The notes under the pieces are model-generated. The model saw nothing but the letters and a program-made list of their open reading frames with translations. It had not been told where the DNA came from and did not search any database. From CAZUGH01 sp964619785 (GTDB lineage: Bacteria; Bacillota; Clostridia; Lachnospirales; Lachnospiraceae), in contig CAZUGH010000085.1 of the NCBI GenBank assembly GCA_964619785.1, positions 1-6,751 on the forward strand: a stretch of 6,751 bases of DNA, in the 5' to 3' direction. Shown here piece by piece: positions 1-5,199 of the stretch. The position numbers were made by a program, and so were the translations under genes. The stretch's first letter is position 1; each line of letters starts with the position of its first letter.

Positions 1-204
1 CTCCGCATAGATATCTTCTGCATTTTCCTGAATTGTCACAGCCGTCTTCATCATACACTTTTTCGCACGTAGTGCGGCGGCTGTACAACTTGTATACACT
101 TTCTTAGCATCCTTACTCGACAAAATCTTGATGCCTGCTGTACCAAAAAGTACTCCCGCTGTAAAAAGTCCTGTTTTCTTCAAATCTAATTTTTTAATAT
201 CCAT
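1..204 (-). CDS. DUF6110-type small membrane protein, N-terminal part (runs off window)
   Basis: An open frame starts with ATG at 204 on the minus strand and is still open at the window edge, giving 68 codons. The product begins MDIKKLDLKKTGLF and continues with a Gly/Ala-rich hydrophobic stretch (about residues 12-28, containing AGVLFGTAGIKIL) that could be one membrane segment. A basic, Cys-containing region follows (C41 and C51, with AAALRAKKCMMKT). A ribosome binding site, AAGGAAGAG, lies about 8 nt upstream. I recognise the pattern as the DUF6110 family, which in Clostridia is often found beside heavy-metal P-type ATPase genes; that partner would lie outside this window. Its biochemical function is not known to me. 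It follows the feo operon on the same strand but is separated by an intrinsic terminator and has its own candidate promoter, so it is probably a separate transcription unit. Confidence 0.75.
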   Translation of the reverse strand, partial: MDIKKLDLKKTGLFTAGVLFGTAGIKILSSKDAKKVYTSCTAAALRAKKCMMKTAVTIQENAEDIYAE

Positions 205-243
205 CGTTTTCACTCTTCCTTTTTTGTATTCTTTCGTTAAAAT

Positions 244-274
244 ATTATACTAATTTCCTTACATTTGGTGCCAA
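244..274 (-). promoter_or_regulatory. Candidate promoter of the DUF6110-type gene
   Basis: On the minus strand there is a perfect -10 TATAAT at 249-244. A possible -35 TTGGCA (5 of 6 to consensus) lies at 274-269, but the spacer is 19 bp, longer than the preferred 17. The predicted start of transcription is about 30 nt upstream of the ribosome binding site. The -35 lies inside a short palindrome (263-276), which may be an operator. Confidence 0.45.
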
Positions 275-276
275 AT
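263..276. promoter_or_regulatory. Short palindrome over the -35 (possible operator)
   Basis: ATTTGG-TG-CCAAAT is a perfect inverted repeat with 6-bp arms and a 2-bp centre. It overlaps the candidate -35 of the DUF6110-type gene. The placement suits a repressor site, but the motif is short and no second copy was found in the window. Confidence 0.3.
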
Positions 277-301
277 TATCCTCTTATTTGATAAATTCAT
301 T

Positions 302-340
302 AATAAAAAGGGCGAATCATCACGACCCGCCCTTTTTATT
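302..340 (-). terminator. Intrinsic terminator of the feo operon
   Basis: A perfect 13-bp inverted repeat, AATAAAAAGGGCG (302-314) with CGCCCTTTTTATT (328-340), encloses a 13-nt loop. Read on the minus strand, a GC core is followed by TTTTTATT, the usual form of a Rho-independent terminator. It begins 7 nt after the stop codon of the Fur-like gene. Being symmetrical, it could also stop plus-strand transcription, but no plus-strand gene leads into it. Confidence 0.9.
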
Positions 341-346
341 GTTAAA

Positions 347-625
347 TCATGAGATTTTCTTGTAACACGCTAACGTATCGGTATCAATCTTGTACATATT
401 GCGGCGATTGATGGCACCGATTTCTTCTAATGTATTAATCATGCGATAGACCGTTGCCACTCCGATTTTCCCATCTTGCTCGGTCGCCTTATAATAAATC
501 TCTTTGCAACAAGAGCAGTCACCTGAAAGGATAATGTCTAGCAACATCAGCCGTTGCTTTGTAACTCGACATCCTCGCTTACGCAATTCATTGATAATCG
601 TATCTTTTTGCATCTGTTCTGGCAT
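347..625 (-). CDS. Short Fur-family DNA-binding protein (last gene of feo operon)
   Basis: This is a 92-residue Fur-like protein. The winged-helix DNA-binding domain covers about residues 7-80, with the family signatures RGCRVTKQR (17-25) and GVATVYRMINTLEEIGAI (55-72). Fur proteins are usually about 135-150 residues, with a C-terminal dimerisation and metal-binding domain rich in His and Cys. That domain is missing: the protein stops after MYKIDTDTLACYKKIS and the terminator follows at once. A Cys cluster, CSCC (37-40), lies where many Fur proteins have helix 3. The start at 625 is preferred because AGGAGGG (639-633) lies 7 nt upstream. Upstream in-frame extension to 715 would overlap the FeoB-associated gene in another frame and has no good support. 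The fold is clear. Whether it binds metal or works as a repressor is uncertain, and its position suggests a role in feo control or iron sensing. Confidence 0.85.
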   Translation of the reverse strand: MPEQMQKDTIINELRKRGCRVTKQRLMLLDIILSGDCSCCKEIYYKATEQDGKIGVATVYRMINTLEEIGAINRRNMYKIDTDTLACYKKIS

Positions 626-632
626 GTTCAAT

Positions 633-639
633 CCCTCCT
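633..639 (-). promoter_or_regulatory. Ribosome binding site that fixes the Fur-like start
   Basis: AGGAGGG on the minus strand lies 7 nt upstream of ATG 625 and 5 nt after the stop codon of the FeoB-associated gene. It decides in favour of the 92-residue form over the longer open frame, and suggests coupled translation. Confidence 0.8.
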
Positions 640-644
640 GTTCA

Positions 645-782
645 TTAGTGGCAATGTCCTCCACAATGCTTACACTCACCGCCACATTGAATGGATTTGC
701 CATTTTTCTTGTCATGTATCATATTACGAATGATGGCTGCGACAACGCCAAGCACGATAACTCCAACGATAATTGTACCCAT
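645..782 (-). CDS. FeoB-associated Cys-rich membrane protein (45 residues)
   Basis: This small gene reads MGTIIVGVIVLGVVAAIIRN, then a basic linker, and ends in the metal-ligand-rich tail CGGECKHCGGHCH (residues 33-45). Residues 3-18 form one hydrophobic membrane segment. The tail has four Cys (33, 37, 40, 44) and three His (39, 43, 45), fit to hold or hand over iron. This matches the FeoB_associated family (PF12669), known as a small partner encoded next to feoB in Firmicutes; a part in Fe(II) transport through FeoB is inferred from context. The ribosome binding site AAAGGAG (799-793) lies 10 nt upstream and shares bases with the feoB stop codon, so translation is probably coupled. The stop is 19 nt before the Fur-like start. 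It is short enough to be missed by standard gene calling. Confidence 0.92.
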   Translation of the reverse strand: MGTIIVGVIVLGVVAAIIRNMIHDKKNGKSIQCGGECKHCGGHCH

Positions 783-797
783 AGAATTCACGCTCCT

Positions 798-2981
798 TTA
801 TCTAACAAATGCTTTCTTTTTCAAATCAACTTTCAATGTCTTGCTCTCATGATAAGGACGACACAGCATATAGATAAATCCGATGACAAATAAGAAAGCG
901 ACTACTGTTCCAATTCCAAAACTTCCTGTCAAAATCAAAGTGCCAATCTGGAATACGCACATCGATACAATATAAGCTAGCACAGTCTGATAGCCAATGG
1001 CAAACCAGAACCATTTGATGTTGTTCATCTCTCGCTTAATCGCACCCATCGCAGCAAAGCATGGTGCACACAAAAGGTTGAACACAAGGAATGAGTACGC
1101 AGCAATTGCGGTCATACTTCCCGCAAGCTGGCCCCAGATTTCCGTTCCATCTTCTGCCACTTCAGCAAAACCGAATAAAATACCAAAGGTACCGACTACA
1201 TTTTCCTTGGCAATGAGTCCCGTCACTGCAGCGACTGCCATCTTCCAGTTGCCCCAACCAAGTGGTGCAAAGATTGGTGAAATCACATGGCCGATTCCTG
1301 CCAAAATACTATCGTTAAGCTGCTCTGCCTCTAGCATTCCAAAGGAACCATCAACCCAGCCAAAGCTCATGAGGAACCAGAGTGCGATGGTTGATAAGAG
1401 AATAATTGTACCTGCCTTTTTGATGAAGGACCAACCACGTTCCCACATACTTCGCAACACATTGCTTACTGTTGGCAAATGGTAGGATGGAAGCTCCATA
1501 ACAAATGGTGCTGGGTCTCCTGCAAACATTTTCGTCTTTTTCAATATGATACCGGAACAAATAATCGCAGCAATCCCCACAAAGTAAGCGCTTGGAGCCA
1601 CCCACCACGCGCCTCCAAATAATGCACCAGCAATCAGCGCAATAATTGGCAATTTAGCTCCGCATGGAACAAAGGTCGTTGTCATAATCGTCATCTTACG
1701 ATCACGATCGTTTTCAATTGTTCGCGATGCCATAATTCCCGGAACACCACAACCACTTCCAATCAACATCGGAATGAAGGATTTACCAGACAATCCAAAT
1801 TTTCTAAAAATTCGATCCATAATAAATGCAACACGTGCCATATATCCGCACGCTTCTAAGAATGCAAGGAAAATGAACAGCACTAGCATCTGTGGGACGA
1901 ACCCAAGAACGGCACCCACACCTGCCACGATACCATCTAATATCAAGCTCTGTAACCAACCCGCACAGCCAATCGCTACCAATCCATTTTCAACAAGTGT
2001 CGGTATGGACGGTACATCCATTCCAAAGAAGCTCCAGCCTTCGCCGAACACGCCGTCGTTCGCCCAGTCTGTTGCCCAGGTTCCCACTGTCGTTACTGAG
2101 ACATAATATACAAGGAACATGACTGCTGCGAAAATAGGAAGCGCCAGCCAGCGATTTGTCACGATTCGGTCAATCTTGTCTGACACGGTCAACTTCTTTG
2201 TTTTGCTCTTCGTAATGCATTCACCTATAATCGAAGATATGTATACGTATCTTTCATTGGTGATAATGCTCTCGGTATCATCATCAAATTCTTCTTCTAA
2301 TTCTTTAATCTCAGCAGACACATCTGGCACCTGCTTCATCTGGTCAACAATTTTGTCATCTTTTTCAAGAAGTTTGATTGCAAAGAATCTCTTTTGAATG
2401 TCAGGAATACTGCTATCAAGACGGTCTTCCACACTCTTAATCATCGTTTCAACATCGGATGCAAATTCGTGTACTACAACATCTGCATTGTTTTTTCTAG
2501 CAATTGCAACTGCCTGATTGGCAGCCTCCTTAATTCCGGTTCCCTTCAAAGCTGATATCTCAACCACTGGGCATCCCAGCTTTTCGCTGAGTTTAGCAGT
2601 ATTGATTTTATCACCTGTCTTGGCCAATACATCTATCATATTAACCGCCATAATCACAGGAATTCCTAATTCCATAATCTGAGTTGATAAGTATAAATTT
2701 CTCTCAATATTCGTTCCATCGACGATATTGATAATCGCGTCGGGACGTTCTGTGATTAGATAGTTTCTCGCAACTACTTCCTCGAGTGTGTATGGGGAAA
2801 GCGAATAGATTCCTGGCAAATCCATGATTGTAACATCTTTCTGCCCCTTCAATCGTCCTTCTTTTTTCTCAACAGTTACGCCGGGCCAGTTACCAACAAA
2901 TTGATTGGACCCTGTAAGCGCATTAAATAATGTTGTTTTACCACAGTTTGGATTACCTGCTAATGCAATTTTAACTGCCAT
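798..2981 (-). CDS. feoB: Ferrous iron transport protein B
   Basis: This is a 727-residue inner-membrane Fe(II) transporter with an N-terminal G domain. The G motifs are clear: G1 GNPNCGKT (9-16), G3 DLPG (54-57), G4 NMID (114-117) and G5 SALKG (143-147), with GNWPGVTVEKKEG (30-42) as the switch I region. A helical GDI-type region follows (about 170-265), then the polytopic membrane part (about 280-715). That part contains EACGYMAR (376-383), GCGVPG (410-415) and PCGAKLP (439-445), the conserved Cys-bearing segments of FeoB gates. The length is normal for Firmicute FeoB and nothing is broken. ATG 2981 is preferred over ATG 2987 because AAAGGAG (2995-2989) is 7 nt from the former and only 1 nt from the latter. 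Two feoA genes lie upstream and the Cys-rich partner and Fur-like gene downstream. A possible internal operator lies in the 72-nt gap before it. Confidence 0.98.
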   Translation of the reverse strand: MAVKIALAGNPNCGKTTLFNALTGSNQFVGNWPGVTVEKKEGRLKGQKDVTIMDLPGIYSLSPYTLEEVVARNYLITERPDAIINIVDGTNIERNLYLSTQIMELGIPVIMAVNMIDVLAKTGDKINTAKLSEKLGCPVVEISALKGTGIKEAANQAVAIARKNNADVVVHEFASDVETMIKSVEDRLDSSIPDIQKRFFAIKLLEKDDKIVDQMKQVPDVSAEIKELEEEFDDDTESIITNERYVYISSIIGECITKSKTKKLTVSDKIDRIVTNRWLALPIFAAVMFLVYYVSVTTVGTWATDWANDGVFGEGWSFFGMDVPSIPTLVENGLVAIGCAGWLQSLILDGIVAGVGAVLGFVPQMLVLFIFLAFLEACGYMARVAFIMDRIFRKFGLSGKSFIPMLIGSGCGVPGIMASRTIENDRDRKMTIMTTTFVPCGAKLPIIALIAGALFGGAWWVAPSAYFVGIAAIICSGIILKKTKMFAGDPAPFVMELPSYHLPTVSNVLRSMWERGWSFIKKAGTIILLSTIALWFLMSFGWVDGSFGMLEAEQLNDSILAGIGHVISPIFAPLGWGNWKMAVAAVTGLIAKENVVGTFGILFGFAEVAEDGTEIWGQLAGSMTAIAAYSFLVFNLLCAPCFAAMGAIKREMNNIKWFWFAIGYQTVLAYIVSMCVFQIGTLILTGSFGIGTVVAFLFVIGFIYMLCRPYHESKTLKVDLKKKAFVR

Positions 2982-3019
2982 TTTCATACTCCTTTTCTTG
3001 TTTGATCATTCTTACATGT

Positions 3020-3035
3020 GTTAGTATTGTCTAAC
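3020..3035. promoter_or_regulatory. Second GTTAG/CTAAC palindrome, between feoA and feoB
   Basis: On the plus strand it reads GTTAGTATTGTCTAAC, 13 of 16 bases identical to the palindrome over the feo promoter (3574-3589), with differences only at three central bases. It lies in the gap between the second feoA and feoB, 39 nt upstream of the feoB start. The recurrence makes it a likely binding site for the same regulator. An internal promoter is not clear: an AATACT sits where the -10 would be, but no good -35 is found 17 bp upstream. Confidence 0.55.
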
Positions 3036-3053
3036 CGTTATGTAAAAAAAATA

Positions 3054-3275
3054 TTACTCTACTACAATCATCTGTGCATCTGCTTTGCGAAGTGATAATT
3101 CATATCCGCGCACCGTAACTTCTACTGGATCACCTAATGGCGCAACCTTGCGAACATAAACATCGACACCCTTCGTAATCCCCATGTCCATAATACGTCT
3201 CTTGACCGGGCCTTCTCCTGTGAGTTTAGCGACCTTCGCTGTCTGTCCAATCGCAATGTCTCGTAATGTCTTCAT
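3054..3275 (-). CDS. feoA: Ferrous iron transport protein A (second feoA)
   Basis: This is a 73-residue FeoA of the SH3-like barrel family, a small cytoplasmic protein that works with FeoB. Family signatures are GEGPVKRRIMDMGITKG (20-36) and the following APLGDPVEVTVRGYELSLRK, the best conserved segment of classical FeoA proteins. The length is normal. The start at ATG 3275 is supported by AAAGGAG (3293-3287) about 11 nt upstream, a slightly long spacing. It is the second gene of the operon, 34 nt after the first feoA and 72 nt before feoB. Of the two FeoA proteins in this window it is the closer to the classical type. Confidence 0.95.
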   Translation of the reverse strand: MKTLRDIAIGQTAKVAKLTGEGPVKRRIMDMGITKGVDVYVRKVAPLGDPVEVTVRGYELSLRKADAQMIVVE

Positions 3276-3309
3276 CCTTATATAATCTCCTTTCGAAATT
3301 TATCTTATG

Positions 3310-3522
3310 CTAAACCATAATCTTGTTAGCCATATCCTTGCCAATCGCCACACGGGACTCCTTGACATTCACAATCATGTTGCCATTCATCTCCGACACA
3401 ACCGTTACTGTCCCACCTGTTACAAAACCCAGATTGTTTAAGAACCGTCTCGTCTCTTCCTTGCCGCCAACCTTCTTAATAATGTTCTTTTCACCAGTAT
3501 TCACCATTGATAGTGGCATCAT
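3310..3522 (-). CDS. feoA: FeoA-domain protein (first gene of feo operon)
   Basis: This 70-residue protein has a FeoA SH3-like domain: KEETRRFLNNLGFVTGGTVTVV, over about residues 21-42, is the typical helix-strand core, and the C-terminal part ends IGKDMANKIMV. It differs from the second FeoA in lacking the APLGDP and GYELSLR segments, so the two have diverged and probably do different jobs, for example regulatory versus structural partner of FeoB. Two adjacent ATG codons (3522 and 3519) are possible starts; AGAGG (3532-3528) is 5 nt from the first and 8 nt from the second, so the protein may begin MPLSM rather than MMPLSM. It is the first gene after the promoter at 3577-3605, with a leader of roughly 48 nt. 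Confidence 0.93.
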   Translation of the reverse strand: MMPLSMVNTGEKNIIKKVGGKEETRRFLNNLGFVTGGTVTVVSEMNGNMIVNVKESRVAIGKDMANKIMV

Positions 3523-3573
3523 CTCATCCTCTTTCTGTAAACTTATTGATAAGGTTTTTCACTTCTTACACTC

Positions 3574-3589
3574 GTTAGTATACACTAAC
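3574..3589. promoter_or_regulatory. GTTAG/CTAAC operator covering the feo -10 element
   Basis: GTTAGTATACACTAAC is an inverted repeat with 6-bp arms (GTTAGT and ACTAAC) around 4 central bases. It contains the whole -10 hexamer of the feo promoter, an ideal place for a repressor. The TTAG...CTAA form resembles boxes of the DtxR/IdeR metal-repressor family and not the Fur box built from GATAAT repeats. A near copy lies at 3020-3035. The assignment to a regulator family is inference; no DtxR-type gene is present in the window. Confidence 0.7.
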
Positions 3590-3605
3590 ATTTGTGAGAT
3601 GTCAA
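3577..3605 (-). promoter_or_regulatory. Promoter of the feo operon
   Basis: On the minus strand there is a perfect -35 TTGACA (3605-3600), a 17-bp spacer and a -10 TATACT (3582-3577, 5 of 6). Transcription should start near 3570 and read feoA-feoA-feoB-FeoB partner-fur, ending at 302-340. This is a strong sigma-70-type promoter that would need repression, consistent with the operator on the -10. Confidence 0.85.
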
Positions 3606-3660
3606 GAACTGTTGATGATTTTTTTGAGGGACGGTGGATGATACTGGTGGAATTGGATTC

Positions 3661-3690
3661 TCGATTGGACATGCCTCAATGTCCAATCGA
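3661..3690. other. Perfect 12-bp hairpin without a U-tract
   Basis: TCGATTGGACAT (3661-3672) pairs exactly with ATGTCCAATCGA (3679-3690) across a 6-nt loop. It begins 25 nt beyond the stop codon of the rubredoxin fusion gene and lies about 55 nt upstream of the feo -35. No run of T follows on either strand, so it is not a standard intrinsic terminator. It could be a 3' end-stabilising hairpin, a Rho-assisted stop or a protein-binding palindrome. Confidence 0.6.
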
Positions 3691-3714
3691 CTCCATCTTG
3701 TAAGCAGTACTTCT

Positions 3715-5100
3715 TCATGCATGATGTATATTCGTATACTCTGATATTTCCCTACTGATTGTAACAAGGTCATCTACTGATAAGTCATGCAGATTCGTGT
3801 GCCCTGTAATTCTAGCAAAGGTCTTGAGTTCCGCTAGCGTTACATTCAAATAATTCGCCACTCGCTGTGCAGATGTCTCGATTTTCATCCGTGAACGTAG
3901 TTTTGGATCCTGGGTCGCGATTCCGACTGGACAATTGCCTGTTCCACAGATTCGGTATTGTTGGCACGCAGCCGCAATCAATGGTGCACTTGCTACTGCA
4001 ATCGCATCTGCTCCCATCGCAATTGCTTTCGCGAAGTCGGAGGATACCCGAAGTCCACCGGTAATAATAAGCGATATATCCGAATGTATTGAATCTAGGT
4101 ATTTTCTAGCTCGGTAGAGGGCATATATCGTTGGTACCGATGTAGCTTCTCGCAGAAAATATGGACTTGAACCAGTTGCTCCACCTCGTCCGTCTACTGT
4201 TATAAAGTCAGGTTGTGCATAAACACAATATTCTAAGTCACGTTCAATGCGACCTGCCGCTATCTTGATTCCGATTGGTCTACCATCTGAACGATCTCGC
4301 AACATAGCAACCATTTCCTTCAAATCTTCTTTGGTCTTTATCTCCGGAAACTTACTCGGACTCTGAACATCCTCACCCGGCTCCTTGCCACGCAAGGCTG
4401 CAATCTCTGGCGTAACCTTGCTTCCAGGCAGATGTCCACCCATTCCCGGTTTGGTTCCTTGACCAATCTTAATCTCGATGGCATCCGCATTCCGTAAATT
4501 CTCATCTGTCACGCTATATTTGTTTGGTATGTACTCAAATATGTATCGATATGCCGCCTCCCGTTCCTCGGGAAGAATGCCACCCTCTCCACTGCACATT
4601 GCGGTCTGCGCCATCGCAGCTCCCATAGATAATGCTGTCTTGATTTCTTTCGACAATGCGCCAAACGACATATGGGAAATATACACAGGGCCACTCAAAA
4701 TCATTGGCTTCTTGGCATTCTTACCAATCACCGTCATGGTATTGACAAACTCACCATCGTCAAGCGGAGCAGGATTTAGCTGTGCTCCCAATAGAAGAAT
4801 ATCATCCCAGCTTGGCATCGGCATCTGTGTTCCCATTGCACCACTAATTGATTTGCCCGACACTGCCATCTGATGAATCTCTTCCATATAACGACACGAA
4901 GCATCATGTCTGACAAAAGCTGAATCATAACTCAAATCCGTCTGTTCCTCTTCGATTGGCCGCGCCACCTCTTCCTCCACCAATTCAAAATGATCTGGTG
5001 AGACCTTGCACATCGGGCACTCCTCTAACTCTTCTAATTTCTTGCCCTCTTTTTCCTCATCAAAAATATAACCACATACATTACATCTGTACTTTGCCAT
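3715..5100 (-). CDS. Rubredoxin-domain fusion to FMN-binding glutamate-synthase-like protein
   Basis: This is a 461-residue fusion. Residues 1-40 are a rubredoxin-like one-iron domain, with CNVCG (6-10) and CPMC (28-31) as the paired ligands. An acidic linker follows, then an FMN-binding glutamate synthase domain (about 85-445). That domain shows KIGQGTKPGMGGHLPGSKV, DGRGGATGSSP and the phosphate-loop-like region LIITGGLRVSSDFAKAIAMGADA. Cys 379, 385 and 390 form C-x5-C-x4-C, the [3Fe-4S] motif of glutamate synthase. The N-terminal glutaminase domain of true GOGAT is absent, so ammonia release from glutamine is not expected here; the substrate is unknown. Electron flow between the one-iron centre, FMN and Fe-S cluster is inferred. 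ATG 5100 has GGGGGCGG just upstream and starts directly at the rubredoxin domain, so it is preferred over an upstream TTG at 5121. The gene follows the Crp/Fnr gene by 99 nt without a clear terminator. Confidence 0.92.
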   Translation of the reverse strand: MAKYRCNVCGYIFDEEKEGKKLEELEECPMCKVSPDHFELVEEEVARPIEEEQTDLSYDSAFVRHDASCRYMEEIHQMAVSGKSISGAMGTQMPMPSWDDILLLGAQLNPAPLDDGEFVNTMTVIGKNAKKPMILSGPVYISHMSFGALSKEIKTALSMGAAMAQTAMCSGEGGILPEEREAAYRYIFEYIPNKYSVTDENLRNADAIEIKIGQGTKPGMGGHLPGSKVTPEIAALRGKEPGEDVQSPSKFPEIKTKEDLKEMVAMLRDRSDGRPIGIKIAAGRIERDLEYCVYAQPDFITVDGRGGATGSSPYFLREATSVPTIYALYRARKYLDSIHSDISLIITGGLRVSSDFAKAIAMGADAIAVASAPLIAAACQQYRICGTGNCPVGIATQDPKLRSRMKIETSAQRVANYLNVTLAELKTFARITGHTNLHDLSVDDLVTISREISEYTNIHHA

Positions 5101-5123
5101 AGTCCGCCCCCTTATCTTCAACC

Positions 5124-5154
5124 ATTATTTAATTGCGAAGCTGCTGAAAAATCA
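5124..5154 (-). promoter_or_regulatory. Weak candidate promoter of the rubredoxin fusion gene
   Basis: In the gap after the Crp/Fnr gene the minus strand has TTGATT near 5154-5149 and an AT-rich TTAAATAAT about 17 bp further on. Each hexamer matches consensus at only about 4 of 6 positions. No convincing terminator of the upstream gene was seen, so read-through from the Crp/Fnr promoter is as likely. Confidence 0.25.
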
Positions 5155-5199
5155 ACCCTACTTTTTTCATAGAGTTCTTTTCATATACAACTATATTCT

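Noticed and set aside
237..255. TTAGTATA half-site near the DUF6110-type -10, as a third feo-type operator
   Set aside because: Only one half matches GTTAGTATACACTAAC; the expected CTAAC arm is absent, so chance similarity around an AT-rich -10 is more likely.
626..715. In-frame upstream extension of the Fur-like protein by 30 residues
   Set aside because: It overlaps the FeoB-associated gene in another frame, does not look like Fur sequence, and a strong ribosome binding site (633-639) points to ATG 625.
997..1485. Plus-strand open frame of 162 codons opposite feoB
   Set aside because: It lies wholly antisense to conserved membrane-domain coding sequence, resembles no known family and has no evident ribosome binding site; it is a shadow of feoB codon use.
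3542..3553. CTTAT-TG-ATAAG inverted repeat in the feo leader
   Set aside because: Arms are only 5 bp and AT-rich, too weak for a riboswitch or attenuator, and no known riboswitch consensus was recognised in the roughly 48-nt leader.
3323..3703. Plus-strand open frame of 126 codons across feoA, the feo promoter and the hairpin
   Set aside because: It runs antisense through a conserved gene and through promoter and operator DNA, and the product has no recognisable domain.
3585..3773. Minus-strand open frame of 62 codons between the rubredoxin fusion gene and feoA
   Set aside because: It overlaps the end of the fusion gene and covers the hairpin and the feo -35; composition is not protein-like and there is no family resemblance.
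5145..5175. TGAAAAA...TTTTTCA repeat after the Crp/Fnr gene as a terminator
   Set aside because: The stem is short, made almost only of A-T pairs, and lacks a GC core and following U-tract.
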